Shown here: positions 43,716 through 52,593 of the stretch, one piece after another
Layout: each line of letters begins with the position of its first letter
How positions within the stretch are numbered: position 1 is the stretch's first letter
Program-made: the position numbers and the translations under genes
The notes under the pieces: model-generated
What the model saw: only the letters and a program-made list of their open reading frames with translations
Databases searched by the model: none
Told to the model about the DNA's origin: nothing
Assembly (NCBI GenBank): GCA_965206775.1
Contig: CBDBKU010000002.1
Coordinates: 1,116,001-1,180,000 of the forward strand
Reading direction: 5' to 3'
DNA length: 64,000 nucleotides
From: VXMF01 sp965206775
Lineage (GTDB): Bacteria > Acidobacteriota > Terriglobia > Bryobacterales > UBA6623

Positions 43716-45076
43716 TTCCGACGTCTCGCCATGGGCGCATCAACCGCCTCAAGGTAGCTGGCCAGCTGCCGCGAGAGCCGTGCGGCCACATCCGGCTCCG
43801 CGGCGCGGAGGTCCTTGGTTTCCCCGATGTCGCCGGACAAGTCGAACAGATGGGCGTCGCCGGTCTCGTACATCCTAACCAGCTTCCAGTCTCCGACCCG
43901 AATGGAGGACATCGGAGTCGTTCCCTTGAGCGTCTGGTAGTGCGGGAAGTGCCAGACCAGGCTGTCGAACCTGCGCGCCAAGGTGCCCTCGCCGTTCGAC
44001 TGCAGCAGTCCGAGCAGGCTCGCTCCCTCGATTCCGGCAGGCAGTTCGGCACGCACCCGTGCCATTTCGGCGATTGTTGGATAGAGGTCCGTGCCGGTCA
44101 CCGGAACCCTGCTGACGCTCCCGGCCTTGATGCCAGGGCCTCGGACCAGCAGCGGCACGCGGATGCCGCCCTCCCATGTCGAAGCCTTCTGTCCTCTCAG
44201 CGGGGCGTTGGTGGAAATCTCGTTGGGCCCTTGCTCGTGGTAGGACCCGTTGTCCGACGTGAAGATCACGTAGGTGTCGTCGGCGAGACCCAGCCTGTCA
44301 AGCGCTTGCAGAATCCGTCCAACCCCATCGTCGAGTTCGTGGGTCATCGCGGCGTGCCCCGGGTGCTTGTGGCGCTCGCCCTTGGACTTCGCCTCGAATT
44401 CCGCAACCGTCTCGTCGAAGGCGAAGACTCCGAGATGAACGGCATAGTAGGAGACTTGCAGGAAGAACGGCTCGCCTTCCTGCTTGCGATGGTCCAGGAA
44501 GTCGACCGCGCGGGTCGTGACGCTCACCGTTCGCTTCGGGTCCGGCGCGTCCGCTCTGCCCTCGCGGTTGGAGGTCGGCCCGCTGTGGTCGTCGTACCCG
44601 TGCCTGCCGGGGCCGCCGCCGCCGATGTGCCACTTGCCGAAGTGAGCCGTCAAGTATCCCGGTCGGTGCTGCTTGAGCAACTCCGCGATTGTCGTCTCCT
44701 CGTGCGGCACGTGATTGCTGTGCTGCGGCGGGATCATCGGGAGCCCCTCGTAGAATTGCCCGCTGTTGCGATTGATGATGTCCGTCATGCGCAGCTGCGA
44801 CGGCGACTTGCCGATCTGGATGGCGAGCCGGGTCGGCGAGCAGTTGGGGTGCGGCGCGTAGGCGTCGGTGAAGCGCATCCCCTCCCTCGCTAGACGCTCA
44901 AGAGAGGGCGTGCTGTGATAGTCCGATTTCGAGTCCGGCTGGCTCGGGTCCATGAGCACCGAAGTGCCTACCCAGCTCATGTCGTCAGCTAGAATCAGCA
45001 CGACGTTGGGCTGGGCTCGCGCCGGTGCGGCTAGAATAGCTAGCACAAGCCAGGGCAGGATGTAGCGGATTGCCAT
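43712..45076 (-). CDS. Type I sulfatase (formylglycine-dependent)
   Basis: 454 residues from ATG 45076 with a signal peptide (YILPWLVLAILAAPARA). Metal-site start NVVLILADDMSWVG, and the formylglycine motif CSPTRLAIQIGKSPSQ (Cys is the residue to be oxidised) near 88. Other sulfatase elements: HFGKWHIGG, IFTSDNGSYHEQGPNEI and KASTWEGGIRVPLLVRGPG. Removes sulfate from an extracytoplasmic ester, likely a sulfated glycan. A maturation enzyme gene is not in the window. First gene of the unit with the octahaem cytochrome. Confidence 0.93.
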   Translation of the reverse strand: MAIRYILPWLVLAILAAPARAQPNVVLILADDMSWVGTSVLMDPSQPDSKSDYHSTPSLERLAREGMRFTDAYAPHPNCSPTRLAIQIGKSPSQLRMTDIINRNSGQFYEGLPMIPPQHSNHVPHEETTIAELLKQHRPGYLTAHFGKWHIGGGGPGRHGYDDHSGPTSNREGRADAPDPKRTVSVTTRAVDFLDHRKQEGEPFFLQVSYYAVHLGVFAFDETVAEFEAKSKGERHKHPGHAAMTHELDDGVGRILQALDRLGLADDTYVIFTSDNGSYHEQGPNEISTNAPLRGQKASTWEGGIRVPLLVRGPGIKAGSVSRVPVTGTDLYPTIAEMARVRAELPAGIEGASLLGLLQSNGEGTLARRFDSLVWHFPHYQTLKGTTPMSSIRVGDWKLVRMYETGDAHLFDLSGDIGETKDLRAAEPDVAARLSRQLASYLEAVDAPMARRRK

Positions 45077-45180
45077 CGGCTTAGATTCTGTCGCACGACG
45101 GGCCATCTAGGCAAGGCGGCGTCGAAATGCCCTGTGGATCGGGGCCGGACCACCGTTGATAGGATGGGTTCTTGGTCGAC

Positions 45181-46503
45181 ATGCCCACCTGTCTCGCCTG
45201 CTTCGACGCAACCTGCGGCAAGCGTTACGGACTGAACGAAGTCGTCTATTCCTGCGGCGACTGCGGCAGCCTCCTCGAAGTCTCCAACTCGTTCGAGGAC
45301 TCGGATCCGAGCCGGCTTCGGGCAGTCTGGACGCAACGGCGCCTTAGCCTCGCGAAAGTCGATGTCAGCGGCGTCTGGCGATTCCGAGAGATGCTGCCAT
45401 TCGTTAAGGACGCGAGCCGGATCGTTACGCTGCCAGAAGGCAACACTCCCCTTTTTGACGCGCCGGGAGCGGCGTCGTATGCCGGGCTGGACGGGCTGCA
45501 GTTCAAGCACCAGGGCTACAATCCCACCGCTTCGTTCAAGGACAACGGCATGACGGCTGGCGTCACCCAGGCGAAGATCCTCGGCATGCAGCGGGTTGCC
45601 TGTGTGTCGACGGGCAACACGTCCGCCTCGATGGCTGCATACGCCGCCGCGGCGGGGATGCAAGCGGTGATATTCCTCCCGGCAGGCAATATCGCCTATG
45701 GCAAGCTCGCGCAGGCTCTCGAATACGGTGCGCTTACTATCCAAGTGGAAGCGAATTTCGACCGCATCCTGGCGCTAGTCCGGGAGCTGGCCGAGGAACT
45801 CGGAATCTATGTGCTCAATTCCGTCAACCCGTTCCGGATCGAAGGGCAGAAGTCGATCGTCATCGAAATGCTCGACCAGAGGGCCTGGCAGGTGCCGGAC
45901 TGGATTGTCCTTCCCGGCGGGAACTTGGGCAATGTCAGTGCGTTGGGGAAGGGCTTGCGCGAACTCCGCCAAGCCGGGCTGGTTGATGCGATGCCCCGCA
46001 TTGCCGTGATCCAGGCGGAAGGTTCGGCACCGTTTGTCGCACAGTTTCGAGACGGCGGGAACCTGCGTCCAGTCGGCGAGCCCGAGACGCTTGCGACGGC
46101 TATCCGAATCGGGGATCCGGTTTCATGGCGGAAGGCCGCTTTCGAAGTCGAATCCGCGGAAGGGCTAGTGGAATCCGTGACCGAGCAGGAGATCGCAGAC
46201 GCCAAGGCCGTGATCGGGCGCTGCGGAATCGGCTGCGAGCCGGCTTCAGCGGCAACGCTGGCGGGAATCCGCAACTTGGTTGACGCCGGTGTGATCGAAC
46301 CCTCGGCCGACGTCGCAGCGATCCTGACCGGGCATCTGCTGAAGGATCCGGACTACGTCTACCGATACCACTCGAGCCAGCTGGAGACGCCGACCGGCAA
46401 GCCGATCCGCTCCGCTTTCGGAAACGCTCCGATTACGGTAGGGCACGACCGCACGAGGATCGCCGAGCTGCTGGAGCGCTACGCGGAATCGTCCGGGCTA
46501 TGA
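45181..46503 (+). CDS. thrC: Threonine synthase
   Basis: 440 residues from ATG 45181. PLP enzyme converting O-phosphohomoserine to threonine. An N-terminal zinc-finger-like segment (CLACFDATCGKRY ... YSCGDCGSLL) is typical of one ThrC class. The PLP-lysine motif is NPTASFKDNGM near residue 119, followed by CVSTGNTSASMAAYAAAAGM, and the glycine-rich phosphate loop LPGGNLGNVSALGKG. A GTG/TTG start further upstream is possible but adds only three residues. Convergent with ilvD, only 2 nt apart. Confidence 0.93.
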   Translation: MPTCLACFDATCGKRYGLNEVVYSCGDCGSLLEVSNSFEDSDPSRLRAVWTQRRLSLAKVDVSGVWRFREMLPFVKDASRIVTLPEGNTPLFDAPGAASYAGLDGLQFKHQGYNPTASFKDNGMTAGVTQAKILGMQRVACVSTGNTSASMAAYAAAAGMQAVIFLPAGNIAYGKLAQALEYGALTIQVEANFDRILALVRELAEELGIYVLNSVNPFRIEGQKSIVIEMLDQRAWQVPDWIVLPGGNLGNVSALGKGLRELRQAGLVDAMPRIAVIQAEGSAPFVAQFRDGGNLRPVGEPETLATAIRIGDPVSWRKAAFEVESAEGLVESVTEQEIADAKAVIGRCGIGCEPASAATLAGIRNLVDAGVIEPSADVAAILTGHLLKDPDYVYRYHSSQLETPTGKPIRSAFGNAPITVGHDRTRIAELLERYAESSGL

Positions 46504-46505
46504 CC

Positions 46506-48185
46506 CTACTGGGGATGGGTGACAGCCCCTTGGGACGACGAGGACACGAGCACCGCGTACTTGGCGAAGACTCCGGACTTGTAGCGTGACGGGCGCGCCT
46601 CCAGGGCCGCCAGCCGCGCCGCAATTTCCTCTTCGGGCAGCTCGACGTCAAGCCGCCTCTCGCCGCAGTCGACGACGACGATGTCGCCGTCCCTTACCGC
46701 AGCGATCGGGCCACCCCGGGCCGCCTCGGGCGCTACATGACCGACCATCAGGCCGCGCGTCGCGCCGCTGAATCGACCGTCGGTAAGTAGCGCCACGGTC
46801 TCTCCGAGGCCCGCCCCGACAATCGCCGCCGTGACGCCCAGCATCTCTCGCATTCCCGGCCCGCCCGCCGGGCCCTCGTAGCGGATCACCATCACGTCGC
46901 CGTCCCGGATCCCGCCGCTGGTCACGGCCTGCATCGCCGATTCCTCGTTCTCGAAGACCTTCGCCGGGCCGCGGTGGGTCAAGTGGCTGCCTCCCGCCAC
47001 CTTTACGACGCCGCCTTCGGGGGCGAGGTTGCCCTTGAGGATGACGAGTCCGCCGGTCTTCTTGATCGGATCATCCAGGGCTCGGATCACGTCCTGGCCG
47101 GGAGTCTCGCCGGCGCTCGCACTGGCCTCGGCGAGCGTCGATCCGGTCACCGTCATCTGGGACCCGTCCGCGTAACCGCCGTCCACGAGCCTTTTCGCGA
47201 TCAACTGGATGCCGCCAGCTTTGTCGACATCGGCAGCCACGTACTTGCCGCCAGGCTTGAGGTCGACGAGCAGCGGAGTGCGCTCGCTGATCGCGTCGAA
47301 GTCGTCAATGCTGAGGTCGACCCCGCAGTCGCGGGCCAATGCCAGCAGGTGCAGGACGGCGTTCGTCGATCCGCCGGTGGCCGCAACGCTCGCGATCGCG
47401 TTTTCGAAGGCCTTGCGGTTCATGATGTCTCGAGGTCGCCGATTCGCTTTCAGCGCCTCCATGAGCACGAAGCCAGCCTGGTACCCTGCGTCTTCCTTCC
47501 GCGGGTCGACCGCCGGAATACTCGCTGTGCCCATCGGCGAGATGCCGATGACTTCCATCGCGGTCGCCATCGTATTGGCGGTGTACTGCCCGCCGCACGC
47601 CCCCGCGCCGGGGCAGGCGTTGTCTTCGATCGTGAGGAGTTCCTCGTCGCTGATTTTTCCCGCGGCGTGGGCGCCGACGGCTTCGAATACGTCCTGGATA
47701 GTGATGTCTACCCCGTTGACCTGGCCAGGCAGGATAGAGCCGCCGTATAGAAGGACGGACGGCACGTTGACACGGGCCAGCCCCATCGCCCCAGCCGGGA
47801 TAGTCTTGTCGCAGGCCACCAGCGCGATCAACCCATCGAACATGTAGCTACGTGCGGTGAGCTCGATCGAGTCGGCAATGACCTCGCGACTCACCAAAGA
47901 GCCCTTCATGCCTTCCGTGCCCATGGTGATGCCATCGCTAATGGCGATGGTGTTGAATTCCATTGGAGTTCCGCCGGCGGCGCGCACGCCCTCCTTCACC
48001 TTGACCGCAAGGTCCCGCAGCGTGAAGTTGCAAGGCATCGTCTCGATCCACGTGTTGGCGATGCCGATGATCGGCTTGGCCAGGTCTTCGTCATTGAATC
48101 CTATGGCCTTGAACATGGAGCGGGCCGGGGCTCGGTCCCGCCCGTCGGTGATCGTCGCGCTCGCGTGCTTGAGGGGATTTGACAT
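46506..48185 (-). CDS. ilvD: Dihydroxy-acid dehydratase
   Basis: 559 residues. It dehydrates 2,3-dihydroxy-acids to 2-oxo-acids in valine, leucine and isoleucine synthesis, using an Fe-S cluster. IlvD blocks: IGIANTWIETMPCNFTLRDLA (first cluster Cys), ALVACDKTIPAGAMGLARVN (second Cys), NACPGAGACGGQYTANTM (third Cys), and the C-terminal DGRFSGATRGLMVGHVAPEA. The end of the protein (AVLVSSSSQGAVTHPQ) agrees with usual length. Confidence 0.96.
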   Translation of the reverse strand: MSNPLKHASATITDGRDRAPARSMFKAIGFNDEDLAKPIIGIANTWIETMPCNFTLRDLAVKVKEGVRAAGGTPMEFNTIAISDGITMGTEGMKGSLVSREVIADSIELTARSYMFDGLIALVACDKTIPAGAMGLARVNVPSVLLYGGSILPGQVNGVDITIQDVFEAVGAHAAGKISDEELLTIEDNACPGAGACGGQYTANTMATAMEVIGISPMGTASIPAVDPRKEDAGYQAGFVLMEALKANRRPRDIMNRKAFENAIASVAATGGSTNAVLHLLALARDCGVDLSIDDFDAISERTPLLVDLKPGGKYVAADVDKAGGIQLIAKRLVDGGYADGSQMTVTGSTLAEASASAGETPGQDVIRALDDPIKKTGGLVILKGNLAPEGGVVKVAGGSHLTHRGPAKVFENEESAMQAVTSGGIRDGDVMVIRYEGPAGGPGMREMLGVTAAIVGAGLGETVALLTDGRFSGATRGLMVGHVAPEAARGGPIAAVRDGDIVVVDCGERRLDVELPEEEIAARLAALEARPSRYKSGVFAKYAVLVSSSSQGAVTHPQ

Positions 48186-48367
48186 CGTATTCGGTGTTCC
48201 AGTCGAGAAACGACCAGTCTATCAACGGCATCGGTTCAGCCGTTTGCCGTCGCTATCGGTCGCGCACCCAGCGAGACTCTCCCTGGCAGGCAGCCAAAGC
48301 CGGAGTTCGAGATCCTGGGATTCTCGGGACCGGATAAGTCTGAAGCTCCGGACAATGCCAGTCTGTA

Positions 48368-48648
48368 GTGTCGAAGGCGTCGATTTCCGAGTCGAAGGCG
48401 AATCTATCGCGCTTCATTCGTGAGGTTCGCCGAGGAATCGAGGTTCGGGTCCATGATCGCGGCAAGCCGGTCGCAAGGCTTGTCCCAGCAGATGCGGGGG
48501 ATGAACGGGGAGTCGGAGAGAGGTTGATCCGCCAAGGTCTTCTGAGGCCGGCAAGGTAGACGAAGCCGCTGTTCTGGACGAGCCTACGCTGGTGCTGCCG
48601 GTGAGCCTTCTTGAAGCGCTCGCCGAAGATCGGACTGATCGGCCGTGA
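48368..48648 (+). pseudogene. Phd/YefM-type antitoxin with frameshift
   Basis: From GTG 48368 the frame encodes a prevent-host-death start: SISESKANLSRFIREVRRG, VRVHDRGKPVARLVPAD, stopping early at 48557-48559. A shift at about 48545-48552 continues GKVDEAAVLDEPTLVLPVSL and EALAEDRTDRP to TGA 48646-48648, which overlaps the toxin GTG (48645) as GTGA. That arrangement is the normal VapBC-type coupling, so the original antitoxin was ~93 residues and one indel broke it. The short 63-residue product might still bind DNA. Confidence 0.72.
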
Positions 48649-49065
48649 GGTATTGGCACGCTTCTGCACTGGTGCCGCTGGTCGTCGCTGAACCTGTGAG
48701 TAGTCTGGTGCGGGAGTGGTTGGCCGAAGATGGTCAGATCATCACATGGATCTGGACCCGCACCGAGAACGTCACTGCGATTGAGCGCCGGACGCGACAA
48801 GGGTCGCTGTCGCGTGTCCAGCGCCGAGAAGTGCTCGGGCGTTTCGACGCCTTCGCCAGGAATTGGGGCGAGGTGACCGACGCACTTGCTATTCGTTCCT
48901 TGGCGAACGCTGCCGGCACGCCATGACTTGCGCGCCGCCGGTGCGGGTCAGCTTGGTGCGGCGTTACTGGTCAAGGAGCAGTTGGCCGGCCCGCTCACGT
49001 TCGCCTGCTTGGACCAGCAGGTGTCCTCGGCGGCCGAGTTGGCGGACTTTCGCATACTTCTATAG
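48645..49065 (+). pseudogene. PIN-domain (VapC) toxin with frameshift
   Basis: The first frame from GTG 48645 encodes RYWHASALVPLVVAEPVS (toxin start; the usual first Asp is His here), TRTENVTAIERRTRQGSL and ALAIRSLANAA, ending at 48926. A shift near 48904-48922 continues RHDLRAAGAGQLGAALLVKE and TFACLDQQVSSAAEL to TAG 49063-49065, the C-terminal half of a VapC. Loss of frame splits the nuclease, and the usual D of the RAADA motif is also Gly. Inactive by inference. Confidence 0.75.
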
Positions 49066-49515
49066 GCCGATCTTCTCACTCCGATGCGTTGCGACCGGCG
49101 TGTCGGTGCTCAGGTCGGTCATGACGAGCCGGTTGCGCAGATGGTCTGGGAACGTTGGACGATTCTTCTTGTGGCCTGCCTCCGTCTGAGGTTTCCAATG
49201 GCTTGTCTTGATTTCGACCGTCAAGAGGAGAAGCGGCTCCTGTCGAAATGTCGAATTCCCAGTCCCCGCCCCCACGACATGAGGCTGCAGCATCGGCATC
49301 AAGACGACATCCGCAGCCCTCGACGATTGCAGTCGCGGATCCCATCCCCTGATTCGGAACAGTGGCGACAATCGAGCTCCTCGTACGTCGCTGACGTGGG
49401 AGGCTGCCAAGTCGGGCGGGCTGCCTGCCCGATTCCAAGACCTGCCCCCCAGCATCGACTCTGGCGCAGCGCTGGCGGTTCCGGGCTAGTCCTAGACCGA
49501 TATACTGTAGGCGGT
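49066..49515. other. 450 nt region with no recognised gene
   Basis: Between the toxin relic and the PSD1 gene. Open frames on both strands exist but show no family resemblance; the in-frame extension of the PSD1 gene here has a sudden change in composition and no signal peptide. A TATACT at 49501-49506 may be the PSD1 -10 box. Confidence 0.4.
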
Positions 49516-52500
49516 TTGCTGCGTCCTGCGGTATTTTGGTCGCTACCGTTAATTGCTTTTCCTGCATTCTCGGTCGATTTCGATCGAGATGTACGGCCTC
49601 TCCTTTCCGACAATTGCTATGCATGCCACGGGCCGGATGCCGCAAACAGGCAAGCGAACTTGCGGCTCGATCTCGAAGATCAGGCTCGACCCGCAGCAAC
49701 CGAGGTCCTCAGGCGAGTAGCTAGCGACGACAAATCCAGGCGCATGCCCCCTGCCTACCTCGGGCATGACAAGCTCCCGGACAGTGACGTAGCGATTCTT
49801 CGCAACTGGGTCGAAGCCGGTGCTCCCTGGAGCGCGCATTGGGCCTTCGTGGCGCCAATTCGCTCCGAGGGGCCTTCGGTGAAGTGGGAAGACCGCGTCC
49901 GCAACGAGATCGATCGCTTCGTGTTCAAGCGTCTCGAGCAAGAGGCGCTGTCCCCTGCGAGGGAGGCGGATCGCAGGACGTTGATCCGAAGGCTGAGCTT
50001 GGATTTGACGGGTCTGCCTCCCCATGTTACGGAAGTCCGCGCCTTCTTGGACGACTCCTCTCCGGGCGCCTATGAGCGTGTGGTTGACCGGCTGCTGGAG
50101 TCTCCGCGCTATGGGGAAAGGATGGCGAGTCGCTGGCTGGATGCTGCGAGGTACGCCGATACGCAGGGCTACCAAAACGACGCTCCCGTCCAGATGTGGC
50201 GCTGGCGCGACTGGGTGATCGAGGCCTTCAATGCGAACAAGCCTTTCGACGAGTTCACGGTCGAGCAGATTGCCGGCGACATGCTGCCCGATCCCACGCT
50301 CGACCAGCTGATCGCCACTGGTTTCAATCGGAACCACCGCAGCAACAGCGAGTTGGGAATCGTCGAGGAAGAGTACAGGGTCGAATATGTCGTCGATCGA
50401 GTCGAGACCATGTCGACCGTGTTTCTAGGCCTGACGGTGGGATGTGCAAGATGCCACGATCACAAGTACGATCCTATCTCCCAGAAGGAGTTCTACCAGC
50501 TGTTCGCGTACTTCAACAACGTGCCTGAGCGCGGCAGGGTCTTGCGACCCTTCAATTCTCCGCCGAAGATTCCAGCGCCTACAAGGGCGGAGGCTCAAAA
50601 GCTCGAGGATCTCGGCGACGAAATCTCTGTTGCCGAGACGGCCTTCCAAGCGACACGCGAATCCGCTGCGCCGGAGTTTGAAGCTTGGGAGCGCAAGCTC
50701 ATTCGAACGATGGAGCCATCGAATTGGCGTCCTAGCCGCGGGCTGGCGGCCATTTACGATTTCGATAGCGACCTCGGTGACGCAGTGGTATCCGGTCTAG
50801 TCGGGTACGTTGACGGCAGGGTCGGCCGTGCGGTTTCGCTCCAGGGCGGCGGTCATGTCGAGGAGCCAGGGACAGCGGACTACGACTACAACAACGCATT
50901 CAGTCTTGCCGCCTGGGTCAAGTCGGAGTCTGCCGAAGGTGTCATCGCGAGTCGCTCGCAGAGGTTCGAGACGGACGACGAGAACGCCGGGCGGGGAGTC
51001 ACCCTTGTCCTCGAGGAAGGGCGATTGAAGCTCAAGCTGATCGGCCGGATGGACGATTGGATCATTGTCAGTGCTCGCGAGCCGTTTCCCCTGAATCGCT
51101 GGTCACATGTAACCGCGACGTACGACGGGTCGCGACTCGCTGCCGGTATCATCTTCTACATTGACGGTCTCAAGGTCGACACGGTCGCCGAGCTGGACTA
51201 TTCCAACGGTGGCATCAAGACGAAGGAGCCGTTCCGCATAGGCGCTGGTGCCGACGAGCACAGCGGCCTGGTCGGCGATATCGACGAAGTTGCCGTCTAC
51301 GACCGGGCACTCACCAGCGAAGAGGCCGCGGTGCTTGCCGTTGCCGAGAACCTCGGTGAAATCGCGCAGGTTGAGGAACACGGTCGATCGACTGGACAGG
51401 AGCGAAAGCTCGAGTGGGCCTTTGCCGACACCTACGGGCCTCCGGCTGTGCGGGCCGCCTGGGCAGGCTTGAACCGGTTGAAACGGGCCAGGGAGTCTCT
51501 TATGTCCCGCGTCTCCAGCGTGATGATCATGGCCGAGATGGATTCCGCTCGGGAGACGTTCATGCTCGAGCGCGGCGCCTACGACAAGCCTGGAGAGAGA
51601 GTGCTTCCGGGCGTCCTGAGCGCGCTTCCGCCGCTGCCCAGTTCGTCGAACAATGATCGCCTGGGACTGGCGCGGTGGCTGGTCGATCCGGCAAATCCTC
51701 TGACCGCCCGCGTGGCTGTGAACCGGTTCTGGCAGATGCTGTTCGGCGCGGGGCTCGTGCGGACGCCGGAAAATCTGGGGACGCAAGGTGAGCGGCCGAC
51801 ACATCCGGAGTTGATGGATTGGCTAGCTGTCGAATTCATCGATAGCGGATGGGATGTCAAATCGCTGCTGAAAACAATCGTAACGAGCGCAACGTATCGA
51901 CAGGAATCGAAAGGTTCGACCGACGCTTCGCGCCAGGACCCGCAGAACAGGCTGCTCGCGCGAGGGCCACGCTTCCGACTGCCTGCCGAAGCGGTTCGCG
52001 ACCAGGCGCTGCTGCTGGCCGGGCTGCTGCACGAGCGCTTGGGCGGGCCGTCCGTAAAGACCTATCAGCCGGAAGGCCTTTGGTTCGACATCGCCGCTGG
52101 CGGCGGCTACACGCGCGGCGACGGCGACGACCTCTATCGCAGGAGCCTCTATACCTACTGGCGCCGAACGATCGGTCCGCCGTCGATGCTCAACTTCGAC
52201 TCGGCCACGCGGGAGACATGCGAGGTGCGAACCGAGCGTACGAACACGCCGTTGCAAGCCCTCAACTTGATGAACGACGTCACGTTTGTCGAAGCGTCTA
52301 GGAAGTTCGCGGAGCGAATGTACCTCGAGGGTGGCGAAGCCCTCGAGGATCGGCTCGCATACGGCTTCGAGATGGCGACGGCAAGGCTGCCTCGCGCCCG
52401 GGAGGCGAAGATTCTGCATAGGGCGTTCGCGAAGCAGTTGCAGAGCTTTAACGGCGCCTCGGAAGCGACGGAAAGCCTGCTGGCCCACGGAGACAGCCCG

Positions 52501-52593
52501 GTCCACAAGCGTGTCCGTCGAACCGAGCTGGCGGCTTACGCCATGACAGCGGGCATGATCCTCAACCTGGACGAGACGGTAACAAAGCAATGA
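49516..52593 (+). CDS. PSD1-type c-type cytochrome / DUF1549-DUF1553 protein with LamG domain
   Basis: 1025 residues if translation begins at TTG 49516, giving a signal peptide (FWSLPLIAFPAFS) just before the domain; upstream in-frame codons look non-coding. Order: planctomycete cytochrome C with haem motif CYACHG at residue 34-39; DUF1549 (VDRLLESPRYGERMASRWLD, ARYADTQG), including a second CARCHDH motif near 310; a LamG/concanavalin-like domain about 410-610 (NNAFSLAAWVKSES, HVTATYDGSRLAAGIIFYID); DUF1553 about 710-1000 (DRLGLARWLVDPANPLTARV, RTPENLGTQGERPTHPELMD). Role unknown; secreted. The DUF1501 gene follows with an ATGA overlap. Confidence 0.88.
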   Translation: MLRPAVFWSLPLIAFPAFSVDFDRDVRPLLSDNCYACHGPDAANRQANLRLDLEDQARPAATEVLRRVASDDKSRRMPPAYLGHDKLPDSDVAILRNWVEAGAPWSAHWAFVAPIRSEGPSVKWEDRVRNEIDRFVFKRLEQEALSPAREADRRTLIRRLSLDLTGLPPHVTEVRAFLDDSSPGAYERVVDRLLESPRYGERMASRWLDAARYADTQGYQNDAPVQMWRWRDWVIEAFNANKPFDEFTVEQIAGDMLPDPTLDQLIATGFNRNHRSNSELGIVEEEYRVEYVVDRVETMSTVFLGLTVGCARCHDHKYDPISQKEFYQLFAYFNNVPERGRVLRPFNSPPKIPAPTRAEAQKLEDLGDEISVAETAFQATRESAAPEFEAWERKLIRTMEPSNWRPSRGLAAIYDFDSDLGDAVVSGLVGYVDGRVGRAVSLQGGGHVEEPGTADYDYNNAFSLAAWVKSESAEGVIASRSQRFETDDENAGRGVTLVLEEGRLKLKLIGRMDDWIIVSAREPFPLNRWSHVTATYDGSRLAAGIIFYIDGLKVDTVAELDYSNGGIKTKEPFRIGAGADEHSGLVGDIDEVAVYDRALTSEEAAVLAVAENLGEIAQVEEHGRSTGQERKLEWAFADTYGPPAVRAAWAGLNRLKRARESLMSRVSSVMIMAEMDSARETFMLERGAYDKPGERVLPGVLSALPPLPSSSNNDRLGLARWLVDPANPLTARVAVNRFWQMLFGAGLVRTPENLGTQGERPTHPELMDWLAVEFIDSGWDVKSLLKTIVTSATYRQESKGSTDASRQDPQNRLLARGPRFRLPAEAVRDQALLLAGLLHERLGGPSVKTYQPEGLWFDIAAGGGYTRGDGDDLYRRSLYTYWRRTIGPPSMLNFDSATRETCEVRTERTNTPLQALNLMNDVTFVEASRKFAERMYLEGGEALEDRLAYGFEMATARLPRAREAKILHRAFAKQLQSFNGASEATESLLAHGDSPVHKRVRRTELAAYAMTAGMILNLDETVTKQ

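Noticed and set aside
49084..49515. N-terminal extension of the PSD1 protein by about 144 residues
   Set aside because: Text changes abruptly to Arg/Gln/Pro-rich sequence without a signal peptide; the signal peptide and domain begin at 49516.
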